The position numbers and the translations under genes are program-made. A stretch of DNA of 63,600 nucleotides, taken from a virus. Below are positions 39,605 through 48,293 of this stretch, piece after piece. A model generated the notes under the pieces. It worked only from the letters and a program-made list of their open reading frames with translations. It made no database searches and had not been told where the DNA came from. The DNA lies in the IMG/VR virus record IMGVR_UViG_3300027971_000055, positions 1-63,600 of that record; one strand, 5' to 3'. Numbering within the stretch: the first letter of the stretch is position 1; each line of letters begins with the position of its first letter.

Positions 39605-39826
39605 ATGGCACAAGATAAAAAACCAATAGACGTACCTAACGCAGATATTTATTTTTCACAAGACCCTAACAAGTTAAAAGCACAAGACCTTAATATAGGT
39701 ACTGGCAGACAACGTGTTAGTGCAGGAGATCCTGGTTCTGATGCAATGAATAGACATGGTGAACTTGAAACTCGCGGTAATGGCGCAGCTACTAAAGGCC
39801 GCAAAGCTCGTGGGCCTATGGCGTAA
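39605..39826 (+). CDS. Hypothetical small protein
   Basis: The 73-residue product (MAQDKKPIDVPNADIYFSQD) is low complexity and hydrophilic, ending GAATKGRKARGPMA. Probably a minor virion protein on position; no family recognised. Confidence 0.6.
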   Translation: MAQDKKPIDVPNADIYFSQDPNKLKAQDLNIGTGRQRVSAGDPGSDAMNRHGELETRGNGAATKGRKARGPMA

Positions 39827-39829
39827 TAA

Positions 39830-40465
39830 ATGACGTACACTGAACTTGTCGCACAAATACAGGACTACACAGAAAATACGTTTACTACAACGGATATAAA
39901 CACGTTTATAACTCAAGCAGAACAACGTATCTATAATACAGTCCAACTACCTGCACTACGTAAAAACGTAACAGGTTCACTAAGTTCTGGCAATAAGTAT
40001 TTAGCTATGCCTACAGATTGGTTAGCTACATTTAGCTTAGCTGTTATTAATACAGACAACGAATACTTATATCTTCTAAACAAAGACGTGAACTTTATTA
40101 GGCAATCATTTCCTGATACTGACTCAGCTTTTTATGGTGAACCACAATACTATGCGGTATTTAATGCTACATCGTTTATTGTAGGTCCTACACCTGACGC
40201 TAACTACTCATCAGAGCTTCATTACTTCTATTATCCTGAGTCAATTACAACAGCAGGCACTTCATGGGTAGGTACTAATTTTAGTTCTGTCCTTCTTTAT
40301 GGGTCTTTACTAGAGGCTTATACTTATATGAAGGGTGAAGCAGACGTGATGGCTACTTATAAAGCTCGATACGATGAAGCAATGTTATTACTCAAACAGC
40401 TTGGTGATGGCAAAGATAGACAGGACTCATACCGATCAGGTCAAGTTAGATACCCTGTACAATAA
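39830..40465 (+). CDS. Head-tail adaptor-like protein
   Basis: This 211-residue protein starts MTYTELVAQIQDYTENTFTT then DINTFITQAEQRIYNTVQLP, and later LPTDW-like AMPTDWLATFSLAVI, LHYFYYPES and a closing helix LLYGSLLEAYTYMKGEADVM. This is the pattern of a helical phage adaptor (SU10-adaptor-like). It likely binds the portal or gp4-like ring. Confidence 0.75.
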   Translation: MTYTELVAQIQDYTENTFTTTDINTFITQAEQRIYNTVQLPALRKNVTGSLSSGNKYLAMPTDWLATFSLAVINTDNEYLYLLNKDVNFIRQSFPDTDSAFYGEPQYYAVFNATSFIVGPTPDANYSSELHYFYYPESITTAGTSWVGTNFSSVLLYGSLLEAYTYMKGEADVMATYKARYDEAMLLLKQLGDGKDRQDSYRSGQVRYPVQ

Positions 40466-40476
40466 AGGAAACTAAA

Positions 40477-40932
40477 TTGGCAATCTCACAAACACTAGCA
40501 ACAAGCTTTAAAGTTGAAATTTTAGATGGTATACATAATTTTGGTGTGGGCGTTATTCGTGCGTCTACTGCAGCGGATACTTTTAAAATAGCCCTATATT
40601 CAACCTTAGCTACGCTTGGCTCTACAACAACAGTATATACAACACAGGATGAAGTGACAGGTACAGGCTATACAGCAGGTGGTAATACATTAGTTATATC
40701 TCAAGTTCCAACATCAACAAGTACTGAAACAACAGCATGGTTAAACTTTGATAATTCTAGTTGGACTACTGCAAGCTTTTCAGCAGATGGTGCTTTGATA
40801 TATAATAGTACTCAAGGTAATAAAGCAGTCGCAGTATTAAACTTTGGTGGCACTAAAACCGCTACCGCGCAAACTTTTACAGTAACATTCCCAGCATCTA
40901 CATCGGACGCTGCAATTATAAGGATTACATAA
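40477..40932 (+). CDS. Beta-rich structural protein, TTG start
   Basis: The 151-residue product reads MAISQTLATSFKVEILDGIH from a TTG at 40477, with AAGGAA seven bases upstream and no ATG nearby. It is Thr/Ser-rich with GTGYTAGGNTLVISQVPT and AVAVLNFGGTKTATAQTFTV. The protein at 42362-42820 is a diverged paralogue with matching blocks. Probably a small tail/head surface protein. Confidence 0.7.
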   Translation: MAISQTLATSFKVEILDGIHNFGVGVIRASTAADTFKIALYSTLATLGSTTTVYTTQDEVTGTGYTAGGNTLVISQVPTSTSTETTAWLNFDNSSWTTASFSADGALIYNSTQGNKAVAVLNFGGTKTATAQTFTVTFPASTSDAAIIRIT

Positions 40933-42360
40933 ATGACAACAGTATCTTCTGTGTTTTCAGAAGCACCGCAAGTTAAAGTAAGTAATGCAAGACCGTTAGA
41001 AAAAGATTTATATAAGATGATGTGGGACATACCAGAGTATAGAGCAGTTGCTCCTGGTGAACTTATATCACAAGAATTTTTGAATCAAGCTAGACCTCCT
41101 AAGGGGGCGTCAGTATTAGACTTAGGATGTGGCACTGGACGTGGCTCTCTTAACTTAGCTTTTTTCGGTGGCTTAAATGTCACTATGGTTGACTTCGCAG
41201 ATAATTGTTTAGACGAAGATATTCGACCGATGTTAGAAACACAGAAGCATGCTATGCGATTTGTAGAGGCAGACTTATCTCAACCCCTACCTGTTACAGC
41301 AGCTTATGGATTTTGTACGGATGTGATGGAGCATATTAGACCTCATCACGTAGATAGAGTAATAGATAATTGTTTGGCTGCTTGTCAGCATGTTTTTTTT
41401 CAGATTGCTACTGAAGATGACATCATGGGTAAGATAGTAGGACATAAGCTTCATTTAAGCGTACACCCATATGAGTGGTGGCTAAAGAAATTTATTGATA
41501 GAGATTGTATTATTCATTGGTCTAAAGAAGCCCCAGGATATTGTTTATTCTATGTAAGTGCTTGGATGAAAGGTGAAGACGTTGTTGACGCTGGAGTGCT
41601 TAATACAGACGATGAAACGATTACAGCTAACGTAAAACACAACATTCAAAGGGATTTTATGCAGGTTCAACCGCACCCTACGAATGACCAAGAAGTTATG
41701 ATTGTGGGCGGGGGGCCATCATTGAATGAGCACCTTGAAACTATTAGACAAAAGAGGGCTGATGGTGTTAAACTAATCACAATTAATGGGGCTTATAAAT
41801 GGTGCCTAGATAATGGACTAACGCCTTCTGCTATGGTTATGGTAGATGCTAGACCTTTCAACGCACGATTTACTCAACCCGTAGTAGACCATTGTAAGTA
41901 TTTTATTGCTTCTCAATGTGATCCTACTACGTTTGATGGGCTTCCAAAAGACAGAACTTATATATGGCACACAAGCACGGAATTGCTAAATGACATATTA
42001 GCTAAACATTATAAAACATGGTATCCGGTTCCAGGAGGATCTACAGTCCTTTTAAGAGCCATACCGTTATTTAGAATGTTAGGATTTAAACAGTTTCATC
42101 TCTTTGGATGTGATTCTTGTTTAGATGAAAAAGAGGTTCACCATGCATATGAACAGCAAGAAAATGATGGACAGCCAATCATACCCGTAAACGTGGGCGG
42201 GAAAATATTTAGCTGCAATCCGTGGATGATTTCTCAAGCACAAGAATTTATTGATTTGATTCGTATGCTAGGGGATGAAATTGAATTAAACATTTACGGC
42301 GGTTTACTCCGTCATATTTTAGAAACAGGCGCTTCAAACGCCGACATTAAGGAGAATTAA
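40933..42360 (+). CDS. SAM methyltransferase fused to DUF115 (MAF/MptE-like) domain
   Basis: This 475-residue protein has a class I methyltransferase N-terminus: VLDLGCGTGRG (61-71) and D87 in MVDFADN, with DVMEHI after. The C-terminal half is DUF115-like: VMIVGGGPSLNEH (255-267), LITINGAYKWCLDNGLTPSA, MVMVDARPFNARF and VPGGSTVLLRAIPLFRMLGF. DUF115 proteins act in glycan or pterin pyrophosphate chemistry and flagellin glycosylation. The fusion could decorate a virion sugar or alter host surface glycans. It lies among virion genes between two paralogous small structural genes. Confidence 0.85.
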   Translation: MTTVSSVFSEAPQVKVSNARPLEKDLYKMMWDIPEYRAVAPGELISQEFLNQARPPKGASVLDLGCGTGRGSLNLAFFGGLNVTMVDFADNCLDEDIRPMLETQKHAMRFVEADLSQPLPVTAAYGFCTDVMEHIRPHHVDRVIDNCLAACQHVFFQIATEDDIMGKIVGHKLHLSVHPYEWWLKKFIDRDCIIHWSKEAPGYCLFYVSAWMKGEDVVDAGVLNTDDETITANVKHNIQRDFMQVQPHPTNDQEVMIVGGGPSLNEHLETIRQKRADGVKLITINGAYKWCLDNGLTPSAMVMVDARPFNARFTQPVVDHCKYFIASQCDPTTFDGLPKDRTYIWHTSTELLNDILAKHYKTWYPVPGGSTVLLRAIPLFRMLGFKQFHLFGCDSCLDEKEVHHAYEQQENDGQPIIPVNVGGKIFSCNPWMISQAQEFIDLIRMLGDEIELNIYGGLLRHILETGASNADIKEN

Positions 42361-42361
42361 A

Positions 42362-42820
42362 ATGGCTGCATCAGCATGGCAATTATATAATTATGCTAAG
42401 CGATATATAGGTAACGGAACAATTACACTAGGCGCTGGCGTGTTTAAAATGTTATTAGCAAGAAGTGCAAGTAACGCATCAACATTTACCATAAGTACTT
42501 ACGCTCAGATTACGAATGAAATTTCTGCTACAGGTGGTTATGCAACAGGTGGTAAAAACTTAGTACCAGCAACAGCTTCTTGGACAGTAGGCGCTTCAGC
42601 AAAACAAATGAAGTTCACAATGTCTACAGTAGGTTTAGCGTTTACAGCTTCTGGTGCTTCATTGACTAACGTTAAATACGCGATCATTCGTAACTCAACT
42701 GGCGCTCTTGCTGGTAAGTTATTATGTTTCTGCCAATTATCTAGTACTCAATTTACTGTAACGTCACCAAATACATTGACAGTTTTACCTGCTGCTACCG
42801 GCATCTTTACTCTAACTTAA
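42362..42820 (+). CDS. Beta-rich structural protein, paralogue of 40477-40932
   Basis: The 152-residue product shares layout with 40477-40932: E-x-x-ATGGYATGGKNLVPATAS versus E-V-TGTGYTAGGN, then AIIRNSTGAL versus ALIYNSTQG, and a FTVTSPN end. GGAG precedes the ATG. Likely a small tail surface protein duplicated around the methyltransferase gene. Confidence 0.7.
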   Translation: MAASAWQLYNYAKRYIGNGTITLGAGVFKMLLARSASNASTFTISTYAQITNEISATGGYATGGKNLVPATASWTVGASAKQMKFTMSTVGLAFTASGASLTNVKYAIIRNSTGALAGKLLCFCQLSSTQFTVTSPNTLTVLPAATGIFTLT

Positions 42821-42830
42821 GAGTTTAGTC

Positions 42831-43790
42831 GTGGCAGTGACAAGCGGCTGGGGACGAGGTACCTGGAGTTCTGCTGATTGGGGGCAAGGAATTGTCATCG
42901 AGGCAGGCGTAGGGACAGTTACGCTCGCGGGTGTAGCACCTTCAGTCGTACAAGGTAGGGTAATAACCCCGGCAGTTGGGACAGTAACACTAGCAGGTAT
43001 AGCACCTAGTATAAACGTTGGGACTGACGTAGCACCTGCAGTTGGAGCAGTAACAATCACGGGTATAGCACCTACGGTAATACAAAATGCGATAGTTACA
43101 CCAGCAGTTAGAGCGGTTACAATCACAGGCATAGCACCTTCAGTTACACAAGGTAAAATAATAACCCCTACAGTTGGGGCATTAACACTAGCGGGCATAG
43201 CACCTAGTTTAATATTAAATAATATTGTAACTCCTACAGTAGGTACGCTAACACTAGTAGGCGTAGCACCTACAATACCTGGTGCTGCTGTAACACCTAA
43301 CGCTGGATCTATAACTATAGCAGGTCAAGCATCAACTGTTATATTAGATAAAATAATTACTCCTGCAGTTGGGGCAGTAACAATAACAGGTGTAGCACCA
43401 AGCGTATTAAGAGATAATATTGTAACCCCTACAGTCGGAGCGCTAACACTAGTAGGCGTAGCACCTGATATAAGTAGAAGTATTACACCTAGCACAGGTA
43501 TATTGACATTAGTAGGCGTTGCTCCCGATGCACTACAAGGTAACGTTATAACACCTAGCGTTGGCAGTTTAGTCTTAGCAGGTAATGCTCCTTCAGTTAC
43601 ACAAGGTAATATAATAACTCCTAGTGTAGGTACGTTGACAATAGTAGGAACAACTGCGAATGTAAGTGGAAGTATTACACCACCAAAAGGCACCTTAACA
43701 TTAGTAGGTGGAACGGTTACACTAAGTAACTCAAATTGGACGGTAATAAACACAGCACAAACACCTGGATGGGTGCAAATTGCAGCATAA
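42831..43790 (+). CDS. Tandem-repeat virion protein (about 13 units of 20-22 residues)
   Basis: This 319-residue protein begins at a GTG with little ribosome site (MAVTSGWGRGTWSSADWGQG). Residues 27 onward repeat a unit VGTVTLAGVAPSVVQGRVIT with P-A/T, about thirteen times, ending in WVQIAA. It predicts regular beta-strands stacked like a fibre. The same unit occurs at the end of the 50236-50592 protein (VGIAPTITVA). Candidate tail fibre shaft or spacer. Confidence 0.75.
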   Translation: MAVTSGWGRGTWSSADWGQGIVIEAGVGTVTLAGVAPSVVQGRVITPAVGTVTLAGIAPSINVGTDVAPAVGAVTITGIAPTVIQNAIVTPAVRAVTITGIAPSVTQGKIITPTVGALTLAGIAPSLILNNIVTPTVGTLTLVGVAPTIPGAAVTPNAGSITIAGQASTVILDKIITPAVGAVTITGVAPSVLRDNIVTPTVGALTLVGVAPDISRSITPSTGILTLVGVAPDALQGNVITPSVGSLVLAGNAPSVTQGNIITPSVGTLTIVGTTANVSGSITPPKGTLTLVGGTVTLSNSNWTVINTAQTPGWVQIAA

Positions 43791-43835
43791 AAGAATAATT
43801 TGTAGTAAAATATAGCAAACTAAAAGGAATTTATT

Positions 43836-45446
43836 ATGGCAAGCACCTATTCAGCACTGAAAATAGAACTCATAGCTACAGGCGAACAGTCTGGTACATG
43901 GGGCACAACAACTAACACTAACTTAGGCGACGCAGCTCTTGGTGAAGCTATTACAGGATCTGCTGATGTAGCCTTCTCTAGTGCAGACGTTACTGTAACT
44001 CTTACTGATACAAATGCTACTCAAGCGGCGCGTAACTTACGACTTAATCTAACAGGTACTACAGGCGGCGCTCGTAGCTTAATTTTAGGTTCAGGTTGTC
44101 AAATTGAAAAACTATATTTAATTAATAATACTTGTGCTGACGCAATCACAGTTAAAAATACAACCGGTACAGGTATTGCAGTAGCAGCAGGTAAATCTAT
44201 GTTTGTGTATAACAATGGCACTAACGTTGTTGACGCAGTAACTCATGCTACTTCATTGACCCTTGGTTCTGCTCTTCCAATAGCTTCAGGTGGTACAGGT
44301 TCAACTTCAACAACATATGCTAGTTTAACAGCTAACGTAACAGGAACTCTTCCAGTAGCTAATGGAGGTACAGGCATTACAAGTTTAGGCACAGGCGTAG
44401 CAACCTTTTTAGGAACACCTTCATCAGCTAATTTAGCAGCCGCACTTACAGATGAAACAGGCACAGGGGCAAATGTATTTGCAACTTCACCAACACTTGT
44501 AACCCCCGTATTAGGAACTCCAGCATCAGGTACATTATCAAGCTGTACAGGTCTTCCATTGACAACAGGCGTAACAGGCACATTACCAGTAGCTAACGGT
44601 GGTACAGGTGTAGCTACATTAACAACTGCTTACGGCGTGGTAGCTGCAGGTACAACTGCAACAGGGGCGTTACAAAATATTGGTACAGGAACAACTGGTC
44701 AAATATTAACATCTAACGGTGCAGGGGTATTACCATCATTTCAAGCAGCAGCAGGTGGCGGTGGTCTAGGTGGCACTACAGTATTTACTGCTGACGGAAC
44801 TTTTACAATCCCAACAGGAAAAACAGTAGTAAAAGTTACTGTTCAAGCTGGTGGAGGTGGCTCGGGAGGTAGAAGCAATGCAGCAGGAGGATGGGGAGAT
44901 TCAGGTGGTGGTGGTGGTTATACTGTTAAATATCTTACAGGATTAACTCCTGGCAATACTTTAGCAGTAACTAGAGGAGCTGGTGGAACTGCTGGAAGCT
45001 CAGGTGGCAGTAGTGGTGGCACGGGAGGAACTTCATCTGTAGCTAGTGGGACACAAACTATTACTACTATATCTGCTACAGGAGGGGGAGGTGGTACAGG
45101 AAATCAATATTCAGGTAGTCAAGTATTAGGTTCAAATGGCGGTGCAGGTGGATCTACGTCAGGTGGAGATTATAGTGTGCCAGGTGGTGTAGGGTATAGT
45201 ATTGGTATTCCTAGTACTGCAAATTGCGCTGCCCTGGGTTTTGGTCTTTTTGCTGGAGGTAATTCTATGCTTTCTATGCGAAATGTATATGCAGCTTCTA
45301 CAGCAGCAGCCTCATATGTTCCCAATATGGCAAGTGTTAGTGGAGTAGGTTATGGTGGAGGAGCAACTGGTGTTAGCAGTCTTTATTCTTATAGTTCTCC
45401 TGCTGGCGCGGTAGGAGCTGGAGGCATCATTATTTTTGAATATTAG
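43836..45446 (+). CDS. Receptor-binding tail fibre with glycine-rich tip
   Basis: This 536-residue protein starts MASTYSALKIELIATGEQSG TWG, a fibre attachment type, has repeats VTGTLPVANGGTGI, PVANGGTGV and then a C-terminal glycine-rich domain (about 325-536) with TFTIPTGKTVVKVTVQAGGG and clusters GGSGG and GAGG, ending GAGGIIIFEY. Glycine-rich tips are receptor-binding surfaces of tail adhesins. Genes just downstream vary in composition, as expected near a host-range locus. Confidence 0.85.
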   Translation: MASTYSALKIELIATGEQSGTWGTTTNTNLGDAALGEAITGSADVAFSSADVTVTLTDTNATQAARNLRLNLTGTTGGARSLILGSGCQIEKLYLINNTCADAITVKNTTGTGIAVAAGKSMFVYNNGTNVVDAVTHATSLTLGSALPIASGGTGSTSTTYASLTANVTGTLPVANGGTGITSLGTGVATFLGTPSSANLAAALTDETGTGANVFATSPTLVTPVLGTPASGTLSSCTGLPLTTGVTGTLPVANGGTGVATLTTAYGVVAAGTTATGALQNIGTGTTGQILTSNGAGVLPSFQAAAGGGGLGGTTVFTADGTFTIPTGKTVVKVTVQAGGGGSGGRSNAAGGWGDSGGGGGYTVKYLTGLTPGNTLAVTRGAGGTAGSSGGSSGGTGGTSSVASGTQTITTISATGGGGGTGNQYSGSQVLGSNGGAGGSTSGGDYSVPGGVGYSIGIPSTANCAALGFGLFAGGNSMLSMRNVYAASTAAASYVPNMASVSGVGYGGGATGVSSLYSYSSPAGAVGAGGIIIFEY

Positions 45447-45448
45447 TT

Positions 45449-45799
45449 ATGGCATACTCTAAAGCATCCAAACTTGCACTAAAAGCTAAAAAAGTTTATT
45501 CATCTATAGAATCACCTTGGCATTGTTATTATCACGCTTTAAGTGGTGATGAACTAAAAGAACAGATTATGACTATTGCTTACAAACCAACAGATCAAAT
45601 GAATAGTTGGTCATTTAAAGATTTAACTACACCTTATAAAGAAAGAGAAGAACAAGGTTTAGTTGAGTTTGTAAAACAAAAATATAAAGTAACAGATAAT
45701 GAAATACCTGAATGTATAAATTGCATTAAAGAGTTTCTTGATGACGCTAAAATTGAATATACAGGAAAACCATTTTTTAATAAGGAAATAACAATATGA
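45449..45799 (+). CDS. Hypothetical protein following the fibre
   Basis: The 116-residue product (MAYSKASKLALKAKKVYSSI) is lysine-rich and helical, with NEIPECINCIKEFLDDAKIE. It starts two bases after the fibre stop. A chaperone or trimerisation aid is possible by position; no motif supports it. Confidence 0.6.
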   Translation: MAYSKASKLALKAKKVYSSIESPWHCYYHALSGDELKEQIMTIAYKPTDQMNSWSFKDLTTPYKEREEQGLVEFVKQKYKVTDNEIPECINCIKEFLDDAKIEYTGKPFFNKEITI

Positions 45800-46044
45800 A
45801 ATATGCTTTAGTATGTAAAAATGAACCTAGACAACAAGGTTATAGAGTAGCTGAAATTGTTGATGCTATTCCTTTTGAACCAGCACCTGAACATCAATGG
45901 ATTGAATGTGCTGATGATTTAATTGCGGATGCAAAATGGTTTGATCCAAGTGACAATACATTTAAAGACTTTCCAATTCCTGAACCAACTCAAGCAATGG
46001 TAGCTGACGGACAACCAAAAACAAACGGAACACAAGAAATTTAA
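45796..46044 (+). CDS. Hypothetical small fibre-region protein
   Basis: The 82-residue product begins MKYALVCKNEPRQQGYRVAE and resembles small proteins that follow fibre genes and end in a Pro/Gly-rich tail (PIPEPTQAMVADGQPKTNGT). Tail fibre assembly role possible. It overlaps the cupin gene by one base. Confidence 0.6.
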   Translation: MKYALVCKNEPRQQGYRVAEIVDAIPFEPAPEHQWIECADDLIADAKWFDPSDNTFKDFPIPEPTQAMVADGQPKTNGTQEI

Positions 46045-46325
46045 TGATTCAAGCTGCACCACTTAAACATAGTTTTACCTATGATGGTGCGCAATCAAAT
46101 GTTTATCACGCCAACAAAGGCGAGGGCTTGCCAAAACATAGTCACTCTTATAGTCATGCTACTATTTGCCACAATGGTTCTTGCGTTATAAGAATGGAAG
46201 GCAAAGAAAAGATTATTAATAAACACAGTGGTGCATTTAATTTGCCTGGTGGTGAGTGGCATGAGATTGAAGCATTAGAAGATGACACTGTATTTGTAAA
46301 TGTATTCGCTGAAGGAAAATATTAA
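46044..46325 (+). CDS. Cupin-domain protein
   Basis: The 93-residue protein is a single small cupin: EGLPKHSHSYSHATICHNGS (H-x-H), a turn, then FNLPGGEWHEIEALED. Metal-binding His residues are present. Small cupins in phages include sugar or metal enzymes. The overlap with the previous gene and place after the fibre suggest surface sugar chemistry or simple cargo. Confidence 0.75.
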   Translation: MIQAAPLKHSFTYDGAQSNVYHANKGEGLPKHSHSYSHATICHNGSCVIRMEGKEKIINKHSGAFNLPGGEWHEIEALEDDTVFVNVFAEGKY

Positions 46326-46349
46326 ATAATAAATAAAAAAGGACAAAAC

Positions 46350-47081
46350 ATGATATTTATATTTAAAAAAAAGAAAATAATTTTAGATTGTTTTACTAAT
46401 GATAGTGTAGTTTTTGATCATTATCAAATAACCAAATCTTCTGATTTTATTCCTGAATGGTTTAAAAACGCACCAAAAGAATATGATGATAATTTTCATA
46501 AAACATCTACTATTAAAAGATGTATTGGTATTAATAATAATTTAACTTCAGGTTTTATATTGCCAATGTGGTCGCAATTAGCTATTACAATTAAGGATAA
46601 ATATTATCAATGGCAATTTTCTGATCGTAAAACTGAATGTGGCGCTCATGATCCTTTACAATGGAATTTTTTTGCCAATCAAAACGAATACGGGCATATG
46701 AAAATTACATCGCCGCATCTTATAATGTCTAAAAATGATATTAATTTTTTTTACACAAAACCATTTTGGCATTTAAAACCAAATAATAATTTTTTAATCC
46801 CATCAGGTATTATTGATTACAAATATCAAAATGGAACTCATATAAATATGTTTGTTAATATAAAAGAAGACAATAATATTTTTATTGATCAAAATGAACC
46901 TATAGTGCAAATAATTCCATTAACCGAAAAAGATATTAAATTAAAATATCATTTAATTTCAGATGAAGAATTTAAAAATAAAAATAATAAATCAAGATAT
47001 TTTACTCATAATTATCAAATTGGTAAAAAATTAATTGATAAAAAAGAAAAGAAATGCCCTTTTGGTTTTGGCAAAGAGTAA
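46350..47081 (+). CDS. Hypothetical protein, Asn/Ile/Lys-rich
   Basis: The 243-residue product (ILDCFTNDSVVFDHYQITKS) contains SDFIPEWFKNAPKEYDDNF, IKRCIGINNNLTSGFILPMW, and a C-terminal KKCPFGFGKE. I recall similar conserved proteins in cyanophages and other marine phages, without function. Its Asn/Ile/Lys and A+T content clearly exceeds its neighbours, a sign of separate origin. Confidence 0.7.
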   Translation: MIFIFKKKKIILDCFTNDSVVFDHYQITKSSDFIPEWFKNAPKEYDDNFHKTSTIKRCIGINNNLTSGFILPMWSQLAITIKDKYYQWQFSDRKTECGAHDPLQWNFFANQNEYGHMKITSPHLIMSKNDINFFYTKPFWHLKPNNNFLIPSGIIDYKYQNGTHINMFVNIKEDNNIFIDQNEPIVQIIPLTEKDIKLKYHLISDEEFKNKNNKSRYFTHNYQIGKKLIDKKEKKCPFGFGKE

Positions 47082-47085
47082 AAAT

Positions 47086-47358
47086 ATGAACATGGAAAAA
47101 ATAACGAGCATGTTGTTCCCAGTGATAGTCTCGGCTATTGCGTGGTTACTTACTTCAATGGCGTCTATACAAGCAGACCTCATCAGTATCAAATCTAAAA
47201 TGCCTAATCTTATTACAGAACAAGGTGTACCGACTGACAGCCCTATATCAGCAGAAGCAAGAGCTAGAATGAAAGAAGAACTAAGAGCTCAGATGGGTGA
47301 ACTTAACGTACGTATTCGTATTTTAGAAGAACATGAAAAATCAAAAGGATTTAAATAA
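47086..47358 (+). CDS. Small membrane protein before the holin
   Basis: ATG 47086 (MNMEKITSMLFPVIVSAIAW) gives 90 residues: one N-terminal span (MLFPVIVSAIAWLLTSMASI) and a charged C-terminal coiled coil (MKEELRAQMGELNVRIRILE). It precedes the holin gene with a one-base overlap, so it may be an antiholin or spanin-like component. Confidence 0.65.
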   Translation: MNMEKITSMLFPVIVSAIAWLLTSMASIQADLISIKSKMPNLITEQGVPTDSPISAEARARMKEELRAQMGELNVRIRILEEHEKSKGFK

Positions 47359-47843
47359 TGTTTAGTATTCTCTCATCCATATTAGGTTTTGCAACTGCAG
47401 GACTACCTAGCATATTAGGATTCTTTCAACAAAAGGGAGACCAAGCGCATGAACGTGAAATGGCTAAGATGCAAAACGAACAAGCTATGCTTATGGCTCA
47501 AAAAGGTTTTCAATCTCAAGAAAAAATAGCAGCTATTGAATTGGAGGGTACTTATGCAGAAACATTCGCACAAGAAAGACAAGCGCTTTATGAACACGAT
47601 GCTAAATTGGTACACGATGCAGCACCCTGGGTTAGAACTCTTAATGCAAGTGTCCGCCCTATTGTTGCTTTCACTTTTGTAGCACTACTTTTATTTGTAG
47701 ATATTGGTGGTTTTATTTGGGCAGTTAAAACTGCAGGGTTTAGCCGCGAGTCTATGGATGTTATATTTTCATCTGATGAAATGGCTATTGTAGGTTCTAT
47801 TATTGGCTTCTACTTTGGTGCTAGGACTTGGGAAAAAAAATAA
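47358..47843 (+). CDS. 3-TM holin (GTA-type)
   Basis: The 161-residue protein fits the three-span holin family seen in gene-transfer-agent release: an N-terminal hydrophobic segment, a charged helical middle, APWVRTLNASVRPIVAFTFV and ALLLFVDIGGFIWAV, and a final IVGSIIGFYFGARTWEKK. It would form the membrane lesion that lets the lysozyme out. Confidence 0.85.
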   Translation: MFSILSSILGFATAGLPSILGFFQQKGDQAHEREMAKMQNEQAMLMAQKGFQSQEKIAAIELEGTYAETFAQERQALYEHDAKLVHDAAPWVRTLNASVRPIVAFTFVALLLFVDIGGFIWAVKTAGFSRESMDVIFSSDEMAIVGSIIGFYFGARTWEKK

Positions 47844-48293
47844 GTGAATGTATCAAAAGCTGCTATCGCTCTTATCAAACATCACGAGGGTGTGCGTAGT
47901 CGTCCCTATCGTTGCCCTGCAAACTTGTGGACTGTTGGTGTGGGTCACCTTATCGGCGATGGTAAATCTTTGCCTGATTCTTATAACAGAACTTTTACAA
48001 CGGAAGAAATAGATGCGCTCCTTATACGGGATCTCAATAGATTTGAACGTGGAATATCTAAGATGTTACCTAACGTGCCTCTTAGACAATGTGAATTTGA
48101 TTGCTTGGTATCTTTTGCCTTTAATCTTGGTCTGGGTACATTTCAAAGATCAACACTCCGTCAAGCGCTGCTTCGCGGAAATAAGACGCAAGCTATGGAA
48201 TCATTAGTGAAATATTGTCGCGCAGGTGGTAAAATACTCAGAGGTCTACAAACTCGTAGATTAGACGAAAAAGCACTTTTTGAAGGTAAATAA
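47844..48293 (+). CDS. GH24 lysozyme (endolysin) with Glu-Cys-Thr site
   Basis: The 149-residue enzyme matches phage GH24 lysozymes: HHEGVRSRPYRCPANLWTVG then VGHLIGDG. The catalytic triad aligns as E15, C24, T30, i.e. Cys at the T4L Asp20 position, a known natural variant type. It cleaves the bacterial cell wall. It starts with GTG directly after the holin stop. Confidence 0.92.
   Translation: MNVSKAAIALIKHHEGVRSRPYRCPANLWTVGVGHLIGDGKSLPDSYNRTFTTEEIDALLIRDLNRFERGISKMLPNVPLRQCEFDCLVSFAFNLGLGTFQRSTLRQALLRGNKTQAMESLVKYCRAGGKILRGLQTRRLDEKALFEGK

Noticed and set aside
42831-43790. Possible CRISPR-like array
   Set aside because: The repetition comes from a protein repeat unit in frame; spacers and conserved direct repeats are absent.
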